Source: Methylobacterium gregans (GTDB lineage Bacteria; Pseudomonadota; Alphaproteobacteria; Rhizobiales; Beijerinckiaceae). Taken from it: a stretch of 64,000 nt of DNA. The stretch's first letter is position 1. Each line of letters starts with the position of its first letter. The position numbers and the translations under genes were made by a program. The notes under the pieces were generated by a model. That model did not search any database and was not told where the DNA came from. It worked only from the letters and a program-made list of their open reading frames with translations. The stretch is taken from NCBI RefSeq assembly GCF_022179245.1, contig NZ_BPQM01000052.1, forward strand, positions 1 through 64,000, written 5' to 3'. Positions 46,731-58,067 of the stretch are shown in pieces.

Positions 46731-47480
46731 TCAGCGCCCCGGCGCCCGCCGGTAATGGTAGCGCGACACCTCCCGGTCGAAGCCGAGCCCGGCGTAGAGC
46801 GCCCGGGCCGGCGCGTTGTCGGCCACCACCTGAAGGCAGGCGGCGCTCGCGCCCCGCCCGCGGCCCCAGCGCATCAGCGCCGCCACGACGGCCCGGGCGA
46901 GCCCCCGCCCGCGATGCGCCTGCGCGGTCGCCACCGACTCCATCACCACGAGGGACCCGTCGAGCACCCCGTAGGCCTGCGCGGCGATCGCTCCGTCCAC
47001 CCGCAGGGCCGCGCAGGCCCGCGGCAGCAGGATCGCCGCGTGCATCGCCCGGTAGGCGCGCTCCGCCTCCGAATCGGCCCCGTTGATCGTCGCGCGGAAG
47101 GCGAGCCAGTCCGCGTCCGGCGCGTCGGCGAGGGACACCGGGACCTGGGCTTGGCCGCACCCGGCGAGGTCGGCCACGAGCGTCAGGGAGGCGCCCTCCG
47201 CCGTGTAGCCCCGGCGGTCCAGCACCGGGTCGAACTCCGGCGCGAGCGAGACGACCCGGAACAGGGCCGGCTGTCCGAGGCCGCGGAAGACCGCCTCGCA
47301 GGTCGTGATCGCCGCCTCCGGGGCCGCGCGGGGGCCGCGCAACGGGTTCACCGAATTCGTCCGCCGCGTGGGACCGCCGGCCGCGCGCAGCAGCCAGCCG
47401 TCGAGATGCGCCTCGCGCGGCGCCGGCCAGGCGTTGCGGCAGGCCTCCTCGGCCCGCCAAGCCAGATCCGTCCCGTCCAT
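46731..47480 (-). CDS. GNAT-family N-acetyltransferase
   Basis: A 249-residue acetyltransferase. The acetyl-CoA loop is AQAHRGRGLARAVVAALMRW, followed by NAPARALYAGLGF, both in the C-terminal half. The N-terminal half is unassigned. Start ATG 47480 was chosen; the upstream extension is Arg/Gly-rich. It is convergent with the YjfB-like gene, 10 bases apart. Substrate unknown. Confidence 0.85.
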   Translation of the reverse strand: MDGTDLAWRAEEACRNAWPAPREAHLDGWLLRAAGGPTRRTNSVNPLRGPRAAPEAAITTCEAVFRGLGQPALFRVVSLAPEFDPVLDRRGYTAEGASLTLVADLAGCGQAQVPVSLADAPDADWLAFRATINGADSEAERAYRAMHAAILLPRACAALRVDGAIAAQAYGVLDGSLVVMESVATAQAHRGRGLARAVVAALMRWGRGRGASAACLQVVADNAPARALYAGLGFDREVSRYHYRRAPGR

Positions 47481-47695
47481 CGCGCCTTCCCCATCCCGTG
47501 GTTCCTGCCCGGCGTGCACGCCTCGTTGCCCAAATCCGCAGCCGGGCGGGCCCGCCGTAGGCCCTTTCCGGCGCCCGGGGTTGACGCGCGTGCCGCGGTT
47601 TGCGACCGCCTGCCGCGGCACGCCTCATGCCTCACGTCTCGCGCGGCGGGTGCATCCGGCGCGGCCCCGGGCAGGCGCCCCGAGCAGGAGCTCCC

Positions 47696-47923
47696 ATGAC
47701 CACCACGATCGACAGCGACCAGAAGCTTCACCTCGTCTTCGGCGGCGAGCTGTCGGACCTCGAAGGGGTTCATTTCAAGGATCCGAAGAACCTCGACATC
47801 GTCGGCATCTTCCCCGACTACGCCTCCGCCCAGGCTGCCTGGAAGGCCAAGGCCCAGGCCACGGTCGACAGCGCGCAGACACGCTACGTCGTCGTCCATC
47901 TGCACCGGCTGCTGGAGCCGTGA
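47696..47923 (+). CDS. DUF4170 family protein
   Basis: A 75-residue protein (LHLVFGGELSDLEGVHFKD, then VGIFPDYASAQAAWKAKAQ and RYVVVHLHRLLEP) of the alphaproteobacterial DUF4170 family, function unknown. ATG 47696 follows GAGCAGGAG. The 200 bases up to prs hold no gene. Confidence 0.85.
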   Translation: MTTTIDSDQKLHLVFGGELSDLEGVHFKDPKNLDIVGIFPDYASAQAAWKAKAQATVDSAQTRYVVVHLHRLLEP

Positions 47924-48123
47924 GGCATCTTCCATGCGCCACATCCATGCGCTCGGCGCATGGAGTGCACGAGAACATTGTGACGGCAGCACGCCGCTGG
48001 TAAGAGCCCAGCCGTTCCGGCTGGGGCTCGCGTCCGTCTGGTGATGTCGCGTCAGGCGTCGCGTCATGTATTCGCGAAGGCGTCCCGGAGGGATGCGCGG
48101 TGGGGGCAAGTGAGGCTACGGAC

Positions 48124-49071
<948 letters not shown>

Positions 49072-49091
49072 GGGCCCTGCGCGGGGCCGCC

Positions 49092-49880
49092 CTACCCCGA
49101 GAAATCCGGCTCCTCGCGGGCGAGGCGCCGCCGGATGCTCTCCAGGTGCAGGCGCGCGCTCTCGGGGTCCCCCTCGCGCATCTGCGCGGCGGTGCGGGCG
49201 GCGATCGCCTCGGGCACCGGCACCAGCGGGCGCCCGCTGCCCATGGCCTTCAGCTGCACCTCGGCGGCGCGCTCCAGGTAGTACAGGTCGTCCCAAGCCT
49301 CGGCGACCGTCGGGCCGGTGACGATCACCCCGTGGTTGCGCAGGAACACCACGTCGGCCGTCCCGAGCGTCGCGGCGATGCGGTCGCCCTCGTCATAGTC
49401 GAGGGCGAGGCCGTTATAGGCGTCGTCCACCGCGACCCGGCCGTAGAACTTCAGCGCGGTCTGGCCGGCGAAGGCCAGGGGTTGGCCCGCGATCATGCTG
49501 AGCGCGGTGGCATTCGGCATGTGGGTGTGGAAGGCGGCGCGCGCCCGCGGCAGGCGGGCGTGCAGCCGGGCGTGGATGAAGAAGGCGGTCGCCTCCGGCT
49601 GCCCCTCGCCCTCCAGCACGTGCCCGTCGAGGGAGCAGACGAGCAGGTCCGAGGCACGGATCTCCGCGAAGGCGAGGCCGTAGGGATTGACCACGAACAG
49701 GTCGTCGCGCCCCGGCACCACGGCCGAGAAGTGGTTGCAGATCCCCTCCTCCAGCCCGTAGCGGGCCGCCATCCGGAAGCAGGCGGCGAGGTCGGTCCGG
49801 GTCCGCGCCAGCGCGGCCCGGTCGATGCCGGCGAGGTCGGGGCGGGCGGAGGCGCCGACCGCGCGCAGTTCATGGGCCAC
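49092..49880 (-). CDS. Class II aldolase/adducin-family protein
   Basis: A 262-residue zinc aldolase-like protein. The Zn-binding histidines are FHTHMPNATALS and NHGVIVTG. Start GTG 49880 is supported by AGGAG 11 bases upstream; the longer frame reaching 50414 is unlikely. The family covers fuculose-phosphate aldolase, methylthioribulose dehydratase and others; the substrate cannot be fixed. It is convergent with prs. Confidence 0.88.
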   Translation of the reverse strand: MAHELRAVGASARPDLAGIDRAALARTRTDLAACFRMAARYGLEEGICNHFSAVVPGRDDLFVVNPYGLAFAEIRASDLLVCSLDGHVLEGEGQPEATAFFIHARLHARLPRARAAFHTHMPNATALSMIAGQPLAFAGQTALKFYGRVAVDDAYNGLALDYDEGDRIAATLGTADVVFLRNHGVIVTGPTVAEAWDDLYYLERAAEVQLKAMGSGRPLVPVPEAIAARTAAQMREGDPESARLHLESIRRRLAREEPDFSG

Positions 49881-49961
49881 GGCTTCTGTCTCCTGGGATC
49901 GTCGGGGCGTCTGGGAAAGCGTTTGCGACGGGCGCAGGAAACAGCCCTTCGGCGTGCCATA

Positions 49962-49997
49962 CAAGTCGGCTGGCAAGTCGGCTGGCAAGTCCGCCGG
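49962..49997. repeat. Three 12-base tandem repeats
   Basis: Three copies of caagtcggctgg, the last with two changes, in the region between the aldolase and trcR. If translated in one frame it gives KSAG repeats, but no gene covers it. Confidence 0.7.
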
Positions 49998-50232
49998 CAA
50001 AAGGCCCGGCGCGTCGCCCCTTAGGCCATCGCCCGCGACACCGCCCGGAGGGGCGCTTTCCCGGCGCGCCGCCCGCGCGCGGCGATTGCGCCAGCCCGGC
50101 TCCGCGCCTATACTGCGTGCATTCCCCAATTTGTGGCGTGAGACGGGACGTCCGGACAAGTCGAGCCGGAGCCCGCGGACCGGTGCCCCCCGTCTCGGGC
50201 CGTTCCCGCGCCCGTGAACGTGGAGCTGCCCG

Positions 50233-50946
50233 ATGTCCCAGGGTCCGCTGATGCCCAAGGCCACCGCCGTCTGGCTGGTGGAGAACACCTCCCTCGCCTT
50301 CGAGCAGATCGCCGATTTCTGCAAGCTCCACCCGCTGGAGGTGAAGGGCATCGCCGACGGCGAGGTCGCGGCCGGCATCAAGGGGCTCGACCCGATCACC
50401 ACGGGCCAACTCACCCGCGACGAGATCGAGAAGGCGCAGAAGGCGCCGCACTACAAGCTCAAGCAGGCGGTCTCGAAGGTGAAGCTGCCGGAGGTGAAGC
50501 GCACCACCAAGGGGCCGCGCTACACCCCCCTGTCGCGCCGCCAGGACCGCCCGAACGCCATCCTGTGGCTGGTGCGCAACCACCCCGAGCTGAAGGACGC
50601 GCAGATCATCCGGCTGGTCGGCACGACGAAGTCCACCATCCAGCAGATCCGCGAGCGCACCCACTGGAACTCGGCCTCGCTCCAGCCGATGGACCCGGTG
50701 ACGCTCGGCCTCTGCACCCAGATCGACCTCGACTTCGAGGTGCAGCGCGCCGCCGCCGACCGCCCGGCCCATGTCCAGGCCGATGCCGGCGCCTCGCTGC
50801 TGCCGGCCGAGGTCTCGACCGCGCCGGGCTACGAGGCGGAGGACGACCATCGGTCCGGCCGCGGCGACGAGCGCCTCGACGCCGATTCGGTCTTCGCCAA
50901 GCTCAAGGGCCGGCGCAGCGAGGACGAGGACGACGAGGCGTACTGA
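50233..50946 (+). CDS. trcR: TrcR, cell-cycle transcriptional regulator (DUF1013)
   Basis: A 237-residue DUF1013 protein, the TrcR family known from Caulobacter cell-cycle control. It has two helix-turn-helix-like halves (FEQIADFCKLHPLEVKGIAD and DAQIIRLVGTTKSTIQQIRE) and an acidic tail (RRSEDEDDEAY). The family is strongly conserved in Alphaproteobacteria. It stands alone with about 350 bases of upstream DNA, which hold its promoter and the 12-base repeats. Confidence 0.9.
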   Translation: MSQGPLMPKATAVWLVENTSLAFEQIADFCKLHPLEVKGIADGEVAAGIKGLDPITTGQLTRDEIEKAQKAPHYKLKQAVSKVKLPEVKRTTKGPRYTPLSRRQDRPNAILWLVRNHPELKDAQIIRLVGTTKSTIQQIRERTHWNSASLQPMDPVTLGLCTQIDLDFEVQRAAADRPAHVQADAGASLLPAEVSTAPGYEAEDDHRSGRGDERLDADSVFAKLKGRRSEDEDDEAY

Positions 50947-51247
50947 TAGGGGCCGTTCTCCCCTCTCGCTGCGGGGAGGGGATTGTACGGTGCGATTGTC
51001 TCCAAAACCCTTTTGCTGTAAGGAGCGCGCGTCCTCTCGGTAGGATCGCGCGCTTCGTCTTTTCTGCGTGCCCTCCGCCAACAGCCGGCAGGATCGTCCT
51101 CGGACAGCCGCATCACTGCATCGGCAAGCCGCTCCGGCAAGGATCGGTCGCCCCTCCCGTCAATCCCGGGAGCGGCCGCGGTGGACGGGGACGCAACGCA
51201 ACACGAGCCGCCGATGCCGGGCCTCGCCAGAGGCCCTAGGAGACAGA
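50947..51247. other. Intergenic region upstream of rpsA
   Basis: About 300 bases without a gene. A GC-rich hairpin-like stretch (ggggccgttctcccctctc..ggggagggg at about 50948-50982) follows trcR. The rest contains the rpsA leader. Confidence 0.4.
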
Positions 51248-52960
51248 ATGACCGCTGGTACCGCCCTGCAGCAGAACGCCTATCGCGACGACTTCGCGGC
51301 GCTGCTCGAGGAGAGCTTCCTCCAACACGAGATCACCGAGGGGTCCGTCGTCAAGGGTCGCGTCGTCGCGATCGAGAAGGACGTGGCCGTCATCGACATC
51401 GGCGCCAAGACGGAGGGCCGCGTCGCCCTGAAGGAGTTCACCGGCCCCGGCCGTGAGGGTGAACTCAGCGTCGGCGACGAGGTCGAGGTCTACGTCGACC
51501 GCATCGAGAACGCGCTCGGCGAGGCCGTCATCTCGCGCGACAAGGCGCGCCGCGAGGAGTCGTGGGTCAAGCTCGAGAAGGCCTTCGAGGCCAACGAGCG
51601 CGTCACCGGCACGATCTTCAACCAGGTCAAGGGCGGCTACACCGTCGATCTCGACGGCGCCGTGGCGTTCCTGCCGCGCTCCCAGGTCGATATCCGCCCG
51701 GTGCGCGACGTCACGCCGCTGCTCGGCACGCCCCAGCCCTTCCAGATCCTCAAGATGGATCGCCGCCGCGGCAACATCGTCGTGTCGCGCCGTACCGTGC
51801 TCGAGGAGAGCCGCGCCGAGCAGCGCTCGGAGCTGGTGGCCAACCTTGAGGAAGGTCAGGTCATCGACGGCGTCGTCAAGAACATCACCGAGTACGGCGC
51901 CTTCGTTGATCTCGGCGGCATCGACGGCCTGCTGCACGTCACCGACATGGCGTGGCGCCGCGTGAACCACCCGTCCGAGGTCGTGCAGATCGGCCAGACG
52001 GTGAAGGTCAAGATCATCAAGATCAACCACGAGACGCACCGCATCTCGCTCGGCATCAAGCAGCTGCTCGCCGATCCGTGGGAGGGCATCCAGGCCCGCT
52101 ATCCCGTAGACGCCAAGCTCAAGGGCCGCGTCACCAACATCACCGATTACGGCGCCTTCGTGGAGCTGGAGCCGGGGATCGAGGGCCTGATCCACGTCTC
52201 CGAGATGAGCTGGACCAAGAAGAACGTCCATCCGGGCAAGATCGTCTCCACCTCCCAGGAGGTCGAGGTGCAGATCCTCGAGGTCGATCCGGTCAAGCGC
52301 CGCATCTCGCTCGGTCTCAAGCAGACCTTGCAGAACCCCTGGGACGCCTTCGCGGAGAAGCACCCGGTCGGTTCCGAGGTCGAGGGCGAGGTCAAGAACA
52401 AGACCGAGTTCGGCCTGTTCATCGGCCTCGAGGGCGACGTCGACGGCATGGTCCACCTGTCGGATCTCGACTGGAACCGTCCCGGCGAGCAGGTCATCGA
52501 GGAGTACAAGAAGGGCGACGTGGTGCGCGCCCAGGTTCTCGACGTCGACGTCGAGAAGGAGCGCATCTCGCTGGGCGTGAAGCAGCTCGGCGGCGACCCC
52601 TTCGCCGAGGCCGGCGAGATCAAGAAGGGTCAGATCGTCACCTGTGAGGTGGTCGAGGTGAAGGATTCGGGCGTCGAGGTGAAGATCGCCGACACCGACA
52701 TGCAGACCTTCGTCCGCCGCGCCGAGCTCGCCCGCGACCGCGGCGACCAGCGTCCCGAGCGTTTCGCCCCCGGCGAGAAGTTCGACGCCCGCGTCGTGCA
52801 GTTCGACCGCAAGGCCCGCCGCGTGCAGGTCTCGATCAAGGCCCTGGAGATGGCCGAGGAGAAGGAGGCGATGGCCCAGTTCGGCTCGGCCGATTCGGGC
52901 GCCTCGCTCGGCGACATCCTGGGCGCCGCCTTCAACAAGAAGCGCTCCGACGACGAGTGA
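51248..52960 (+). CDS. rpsA: 30S ribosomal protein S1
   Basis: A 570-residue S1 with repeated S1/OB domains (repeats of [41 protein letters not shown]). S1 binds mRNA leaders and is needed for initiation on weak ribosome-binding sites. Start ATG 51248 is preceded by TAGGAGACAGA. cmk, the usual upstream neighbour in many genomes, is absent here. A strong terminator follows. Confidence 0.96.
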   Translation: MTAGTALQQNAYRDDFAALLEESFLQHEITEGSVVKGRVVAIEKDVAVIDIGAKTEGRVALKEFTGPGREGELSVGDEVEVYVDRIENALGEAVISRDKARREESWVKLEKAFEANERVTGTIFNQVKGGYTVDLDGAVAFLPRSQVDIRPVRDVTPLLGTPQPFQILKMDRRRGNIVVSRRTVLEESRAEQRSELVANLEEGQVIDGVVKNITEYGAFVDLGGIDGLLHVTDMAWRRVNHPSEVVQIGQTVKVKIIKINHETHRISLGIKQLLADPWEGIQARYPVDAKLKGRVTNITDYGAFVELEPGIEGLIHVSEMSWTKKNVHPGKIVSTSQEVEVQILEVDPVKRRISLGLKQTLQNPWDAFAEKHPVGSEVEGEVKNKTEFGLFIGLEGDVDGMVHLSDLDWNRPGEQVIEEYKKGDVVRAQVLDVDVEKERISLGVKQLGGDPFAEAGEIKKGQIVTCEVVEVKDSGVEVKIADTDMQTFVRRAELARDRGDQRPERFAPGEKFDARVVQFDRKARRVQVSIKALEMAEEKEAMAQFGSADSGASLGDILGAAFNKKRSDDE

Positions 52961-53009
52961 GCCGAGAGGCTCCGCCGCCGCCCTGACGGGCGGCGGCAAC
53001 GCGTACGCG

Positions 53010-53050
53010 AAGCCCGCCCGGGATCCGTCCCGGGCGGGCTTCGCTGTTTT
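53010..53050 (+). terminator. Intrinsic terminator of rpsA
   Basis: A long perfect stem, aagcccgcccggga/tcccgggcgggctt, followed by tcgctgtttt. A smaller GC hairpin lies at about 52975-52998. The remaining bases between 52961 and 53373 hold no gene. Confidence 0.85.
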
Positions 53051-53373
53051 CGGGGGGAGCGTACCAGCTGCGGTTGTCCCTTCGGAGGCCCCGGATCCCC
53101 TTCTCCGCCTGGGGAGAGGGAGATCCGCGAGGCCCGAAAGGATCACTCGGATTTGGCGCAGGACGGCAGCGCCCACCCCGCTCTCGCCTCCCGGGGCGGT
53201 CGGTCAATCTCGGTCAACCCTCTGGACCCAACCGAAGTTTGGGTGCAAACCGGCGCCGCTTGTGACAGCTTGGAATCGTCGGCCCCGACCGTGTGCGGCC
53301 GGGCTCGGGCGGTCCCCAAGCAAGAAACGGAAGCCGGCCCCGGGGCCGGACGCGCGAGGGAGAGCACCATCGC

Positions 53374-54351
53374 ATGGCCGCCGACGCCGAACTCCTGATC
53401 GACCGCCGGCGCCTGCGCCGCAAGCTCTCGCTCTGGCGGGTGCTGGGCATCGGCGGCCTCGTGGTCGCGGTCGGCGCCGTCGGCCTGCGCGCCCGTTCCG
53501 GCACGGACGGGCTCGGCTTCGGCGCCGTGCGCCCGCAGATCGCCCGGGTCTCGGTCTCGGGCTTCATCGCCGGCAGCGAGGCCACCGCCAAGCTCCTGAA
53601 GCGGGTGGGCGAGGCCTCGGCCGTGCAGGGCGTGGTGGTCTCGATCAACTCGCCGGGCGGCTCGACCACGGGCTCGGAGGAGCTCTACCGCAACCTGCGC
53701 CAACTCGCCGAGAAGAAGCCGGTCGTGGCCTTCGTGGACGGCACCGCGGCATCGGGCGCCTACATCACGGCGCTCGCCGCCGACCATATCGTGGCGCGCG
53801 AGACTTCGCTCGTCGGCTCGATCGGCGTGCTGTTCCAGTATCCCGAGGTGTCGGGGCTGCTCGACAAGGTCGGCGTGAAGGTCGAGGCCATCAAGTCCTC
53901 GCCACTGAAGGCCGAGCCCTCCGGCTTCGCGCCGACCTCGCCGGAGGCCCGCGCGGCGCTGGCTTCCGTCGTCGGCGACACCTACGCGTGGTTCAAGGGG
54001 CTGGTGGCCGAGCGCCGGCAGATGAGCGACCAGCAACTCGCCGCCGTCTCGGACGGGCGCGTGTTCAGCGGGCGCCAGAGCATCCCGTTGAAGCTCGTGG
54101 ACGAGCTCGGCAGCGAGCGGCAGGCGGTGGCGTGGCTGGAGAGCGAGCGCAAGGTCGCCAAGAACCTGCCGGTGACGGACTGGAAGCCGCGCTCCGAATC
54201 GGATTTCGGCCTGTGGTCGGCACTGGGCACGGGCGCCGGCCTCCTCGGGCTCGACGGCCTCGCCGCGCGCCTGCGCGGGCTGGAGAGCGAGACGCGGGCG
54301 CTGACCGAGGGCGGCCTGCTCGTCCTCTGGCGCCCCGCCGGCACGCCCTGA
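53374..54351 (+). CDS. sppA: Signal peptide peptidase SppA (S49)
   Basis: A 325-residue membrane serine protease of family S49 that degrades released signal peptides. A membrane helix ([19 protein letters not shown], about 21-39) precedes the protease domain, with catalytic Ser in [13 protein letters not shown] and Lys in [21 protein letters not shown] is the substrate-binding region. Start ATG 53374 chosen. ihfB follows 71 bases later. Confidence 0.92.
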   Translation: MAADAELLIDRRRLRRKLSLWRVLGIGGLVVAVGAVGLRARSGTDGLGFGAVRPQIARVSVSGFIAGSEATAKLLKRVGEASAVQGVVVSINSPGGSTTGSEELYRNLRQLAEKKPVVAFVDGTAASGAYITALAADHIVARETSLVGSIGVLFQYPEVSGLLDKVGVKVEAIKSSPLKAEPSGFAPTSPEARAALASVVGDTYAWFKGLVAERRQMSDQQLAAVSDGRVFSGRQSIPLKLVDELGSERQAVAWLESERKVAKNLPVTDWKPRSESDFGLWSALGTGAGLLGLDGLAARLRGLESETRALTEGGLLVLWRPAGTP

Positions 54352-54422
54352 GCCGATACGTCCTGAGTCCGAGCCCGGCCCGCCGCCCACGCCCTCCGAT
54401 CCTTCGAGAAGACCGCCGCACG

Positions 54423-54734
54423 ATGATCAAGTCGGAGCTCGTCCTCAGAATCGCCGAGCGCAATCCCCATCTCTACCAGCGGGACGTCGAGATCCTGGTC
54501 AACGCGATCCTCGACACGATCGCCGACGCGCTGGCCCGCGGGGACCGGGTGGAGTTGCGCGGCTTCGGCGCCTTCTCGGTGAAGCGGCGCGAGGCACGCA
54601 AGGGGCGCAACCCGCGCACGGGCGCGGCCGTTGCCGTGTCCGAGAAGGCCATCCCCGTGTTCAAGACCGGCAAGGAGATGCGCCAGCGCCTCAACGCCGC
54701 CGGCATCGGCGACGGCCCGGCCGAGGCCGAGTGA
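54423..54734 (+). CDS. ihfB: Integration host factor subunit beta
   Basis: A 103-residue DNA-bending protein of the HU/IHF family. [20 protein letters not shown] carries the DNA-contacting arm with the intercalating Pro. It acts with IHF-alpha, encoded elsewhere. Order rpsA-sppA-ihfB-lapA-trpF is conserved in related genomes. It starts at ATG 54423. Confidence 0.95.
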   Translation: MIKSELVLRIAERNPHLYQRDVEILVNAILDTIADALARGDRVELRGFGAFSVKRREARKGRNPRTGAAVAVSEKAIPVFKTGKEMRQRLNAAGIGDGPAEAE

Positions 54735-54762
54735 GCTGCATTCCTCAGGTCTGGAGAAGACG

Positions 54763-55119
54763 ATGATCCGTTTCCTGAAAGGTCTGGTGCTGCTGCCCGT
54801 CGCCGTGGTGGTGATCCTGTTCGCGGTGGCCAACCGTGAGCCGGTGCGGCTCTCCCTCGATCCGTTCTCGCAGGTGCCGGCCTTCAGCGCGAGCCTGCCG
54901 CTCTACGCGGTGCTGTTCGCGGCGGTCGCGGTCGGCATCGTGGTCGGTGGCATCTTCGCCTGGCTCGGCCAGGGCAATGTCCGCCGCACGGCCCGGCAGC
55001 GCGGGCGCGAGGTGCGCCGCCTGGAGGGCGAGACCGCCCGGTTGCGCACCTACGCGCCCGAGCCCGTCGCCCCCGCGGGAGGACTTCCGGCCCGCACCGC
55101 CCTCCCCGCCCCGCGCTGA
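54763..55119 (+). CDS. lapA: LapA-domain membrane protein
   Basis: A 118-residue protein with two membrane helices (GLVLLPVAVVVILFAVANRE and LPLYAVLFAAVAVGIVVGG) and a basic cytoplasmic coil after them, typical of LapA/DUF1049, an assembly factor for lipopolysaccharide. It lies between ihfB and trpF. Confidence 0.9.
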   Translation: MIRFLKGLVLLPVAVVVILFAVANREPVRLSLDPFSQVPAFSASLPLYAVLFAAVAVGIVVGGIFAWLGQGNVRRTARQRGREVRRLEGETARLRTYAPEPVAPAGGLPARTALPAPR

Positions 55120-55132
55120 ACGCGGTTCCGCG

Positions 55133-55822
55133 GTGGGCGTGCGCGTCAAGATCTGCGGGCTCTCCACCGGCGACACGCTGGCGGCGGCGCTCGACGCGGG
55201 CGCCGACCTCGTGGGCTTCGTGCATTTCCCGAAGAGCCCGCGCCATCTCGGCTGGGCCGAGGCGCGCGCGCTCGCCGCCGAGGTCCGTGGCCGGGCCGAG
55301 CGCGTGGTGCTGCTGGTCGACCCCGACGACGCCACGCTCGCGGCGGCGCTCGAGAGCGTCGCGCCCGATCTGATCCAACTCCACGGGCGCGAGAGCCCGG
55401 AGCGCGTCGCCGCGATCCGGCGCTTCACCGGGCGCCCGGTGATGAAGGCGCTGGGCATCGCGGAATCGGCCGACCTCGCGCGCGTGGCCGACTACGCGGC
55501 GGCCGACCGCCTGCTCCTCGACGCCAAGCCGCCGCGCGGCGCCGCGCTCCCCGGCGGCAACGGGCTCGCCTTCGACTGGTCGCTCCTCGCGGGTACCGCC
55601 CTGCCCCGGGGCTGGATGCTCTCCGGCGGGCTTCGGCCCGGCACGGTGGCCGAGGCGCTCGCCCGCACGGGGGCGATGGCCGTCGACGTCTCCTCCGGCG
55701 TCGAGACGGCGCCCGGTGTGAAGGATCCGGCCCTGATCGCGGCCTTCGTGGCGGCGGTGCGGGCGGGTGCCGCGCCCGAGGACGCGGCGCCCGGCTTGGC
55801 GTCCGCGCCCCGAGAGGTCTAA
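55133..55822 (+). CDS. trpF: Phosphoribosylanthranilate isomerase
   Basis: A 229-residue TrpF catalysing the Amadori rearrangement in tryptophan synthesis. Motifs: RVKICGLS with catalytic Cys, LIQLHGRESPERV, and MLSGGLRPGTVAEAL. The start is GTG 55133 or 55139; both lie close to the conserved VKICG. trpB follows after 72 bases. Confidence 0.93.
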   Translation: MGVRVKICGLSTGDTLAAALDAGADLVGFVHFPKSPRHLGWAEARALAAEVRGRAERVVLLVDPDDATLAAALESVAPDLIQLHGRESPERVAAIRRFTGRPVMKALGIAESADLARVADYAAADRLLLDAKPPRGAALPGGNGLAFDWSLLAGTALPRGWMLSGGLRPGTVAEALARTGAMAVDVSSGVETAPGVKDPALIAAFVAAVRAGAAPEDAAPGLASAPREV

Positions 55823-55894
55823 AGCAGGCGCAAACGGGCCCTTCGACCGGGCCCTTGCCCGACCGCCGCCCGACCCGCGCCCGAGGACTGCTCC

Positions 55895-57136
55895 GTGACC
55901 GTCGCACCCGCCCCGAACTCCTTCCGCACCGGCCCCGACGAGCGCGGGCGCTTCGGCATCTTCGGCGGCCGCTTCGTGGCCGAGACCTTGATGCCGCTGA
56001 TCCTCGACCTCGAGAAAGCCTACACCGAGGCCAAGGCCGATCCGCAGTTCCAGGCCGACATGGAGAGCTACGGCACGCATTATATCGGCCGGCCGAGCCC
56101 GCTCTACTATGCCGAGCGCCTGACCGAGCACCTGCGGGCCAAGGCGCCCGCCGGCCAGGGCGCGAAGATCTACTTCAAGCGCGAGGAGCTGAACCACACC
56201 GGCTCGCACAAGGTGAACAACGTGCTGGGCCAGATCCTGCTGGCCCGCCGGATGGGCAAGCCGCGCATCATTGCCGAGACGGGGGCAGGCCAGCACGGCG
56301 TGGCCACCGCAACCCTGTGCGCGCGCTTCGGCCTCAAATGCGTGGTCTACATGGGCGCTGTCGACGTGGCCCGGCAGGCCCCGAACGTCTTCCGCATGAA
56401 GATGCTGGGCGCCGAGGTGGTGCCGGTCGAGTCCGGCACCAAGACCCTCAAGGACGCGATGAACGAGGCGCTCCGCGACTGGGTCACCAACGTCGCCGAC
56501 ACGTTCTACTGCATCGGCACGGTGGCGGGCCCGCACCCCTATCCGGCGATGGTGCGCGACTTCCAGTCGGTGATCGGCATCGAGACCAAGCAGCAGATGC
56601 TGGCGCTGGAGGGGCGTCTGCCCGACTCGCTCGTCGCCTGCATCGGCGGCGGCTCGAACGCCATGGGCCTGTTCCATCCCTTCCTCGACGACCGCGAGGT
56701 CGAGATCTTCGGGGTGGAGGCGGCCGGCCACGGCGTCGGAAGCGGCCTGCACGCGGCCTCGCTCACCGGCGGCAAGCCCGGCGTTCTGCACGGCAACCGC
56801 ACCTACCTGCTGATGGACGGCGACGGCCAGATCGCCGATGCGCACTCGATCTCGGCGGGCCTCGACTATCCGGGCATCGGCCCCGAACACGCCTGGCTGC
56901 ACGAGATGGGCCGCGTGACCTACCTGTCGGCGACCGATGCGGAGACGCTGGAGGCGTTCAAGCTCTGCTCGATGCTGGAGGGCATCATTCCCGCGCTCGA
57001 GCCCGCCCACGCCCTGGCCAAGATCCTCGAACTGGCGCCCCAGCGCCCGGCCGAGCACTTGATGGTGCTGAACCTCTCGGGCCGGGGTGACAAGGACATA
57101 CCGCAGGTGGCGGAGATCTTCGGAACCAAGCTCTGA
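55895..57136 (+). CDS. trpB: Tryptophan synthase beta chain
   Basis: A 413-residue PLP enzyme joining indole and serine. The PLP-binding Lys is in [15 protein letters not shown], and the phosphate loop is [15 protein letters not shown] start at 55895. trpA, which usually follows, is not in this window; the tRNA-Met and patchy DNA come next. Confidence 0.96.
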   Translation: MTVAPAPNSFRTGPDERGRFGIFGGRFVAETLMPLILDLEKAYTEAKADPQFQADMESYGTHYIGRPSPLYYAERLTEHLRAKAPAGQGAKIYFKREELNHTGSHKVNNVLGQILLARRMGKPRIIAETGAGQHGVATATLCARFGLKCVVYMGAVDVARQAPNVFRMKMLGAEVVPVESGTKTLKDAMNEALRDWVTNVADTFYCIGTVAGPHPYPAMVRDFQSVIGIETKQQMLALEGRLPDSLVACIGGGSNAMGLFHPFLDDREVEIFGVEAAGHGVGSGLHAASLTGGKPGVLHGNRTYLLMDGDGQIADAHSISAGLDYPGIGPEHAWLHEMGRVTYLSATDAETLEAFKLCSMLEGIIPALEPAHALAKILELAPQRPAEHLMVLNLSGRGDKDIPQVAEIFGTKL

Positions 57137-57234
57137 GACGGCGGCGAAGGGAACGAGGGCGTTGACACCGCAGCGTCCCTCTCCCTATACCCAGCCACCG
57201 ACGCGGTGGCCTCTCAAGGCCGCCGACGGCATGG

Positions 57235-57311
57235 GGCGGGGTAGCTCAGCTGGTTAGAGCAGAGGAATCATAATCCTTGTGTCGGGGGTTCAAATCCCTC
57301 CCTCGCTACCA
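57235..57311 (+). tRNA. tRNA-Met (CAT)
   Basis: A complete cloverleaf of 77 bases: acceptor GGCGGGG paired with CCTCGCT (two G-U), D-arm, anticodon stem GAGGA/TCCTT with loop ATCATAA (CAT at 57269-57271), T-arm GGGGG-TTCAAAT-CCCTC, and an encoded CCA. Most likely elongator Met; a CAT tRNA-Ile is less likely. Confidence 0.93.
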
Positions 57312-57320
57312 TCATTTCAG

Positions 57321-57351
57321 CCCGCCCGGTCAATGACTTGGCGGGTTTTTT
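57321..57351 (+). terminator. Terminator after tRNA-Met
   Basis: Stem cccgcc/ggcggg with a 13-base loop and six T directly after it, 10 bases downstream of the tRNA. Confidence 0.8.
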
Positions 57352-57638
57352 GATGCCTGCTCCCTTGCCCTGCTGGCCTGCAACACGCTGCAACACGGTG
57401 CGTGATTTTCCAATGGGTTACAGTTTCTGGCTGGCGGCTCCGCGCAACACGGATGGAACACGTTTGGCTCTGTCGCCAAGCGCACCTCAGGCTGGATGCG
57501 AGCTCCGCGTAGGCTCAGTGCCTTCGCCCCATCGACATGCCTCCTGCTTCCTTGGCAGGATGCCTTGAGGCCGATCCTGATGGACAGAACTCGCAGACGG
57601 CATCCATCGATCTAAGCACCTCGCACGGAGGGTATCGG

Positions 57639-58067
57639 ATGCGCGTTCTGCTCGTGGGCTACGAACCGGAGGTGGTCGACTTCTCCAACCCGGCGTTGCC
57701 GCCCGGCCTCGACGCCGAGAAGATCCATCACGGGATCCGAGTAGCTTTGTAGGACATGCGCGGCTGTGGCTGGACGGCCGAGCAATGCCTGATCCGGCCC
57801 GATGATTAGGCCGGCCAAGCCGTGCGGGAAAAGCTCGCCGCCGCCCCGTACGACTGCCTCGTGATCGGCGCAGGCATCCGCTCCTGGCCGCGCCACCTGC
57901 CGGTGTTCGAGGCCATCCTCAACGCGGCCCGGGAGGCGGCGCCGACAACCGCCATCGCCTTCAACACGCGCCCGCAGGATAGCGCGGCGGCGGTCGAGCG
58001 CGTGTACCGCGAAGCCGATCGCGGGAGGCGCCATGCCGAGAGCACCAGCTCGTCCCGACGGCACTGA
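57639..58067 (+). pseudogene. Conserved hypothetical gene interrupted by two in-frame amber codons
   Basis: One reading frame runs from ATG 57639 to 58067 with TAG at 57750-57752 and near 57807. The three pieces read MRVLLVGYEPEVVDF... then TAEQCLIRPDD, then AAPYDCLVIGAGIR... and AIAFNTRP, and together match a roughly 120-residue protein I associate with Methylobacterium genomes. Both stops could derive from GAG or similar codons by one change. It is preceded by GGAGGG seven bases before the ATG, so the leader is still intact. Probably a decayed gene. Confidence 0.7.

Noticed and set aside
49962..49997. CRISPR array
   Set aside because: Only three 12-base units without spacers; no cas gene in the window.
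57639..58067. Pyrrolysine or another recoded amber codon
   Set aside because: No Pyl genes in the window, and this lineage is not known to use pyrrolysine; nonsense mutation is simpler.
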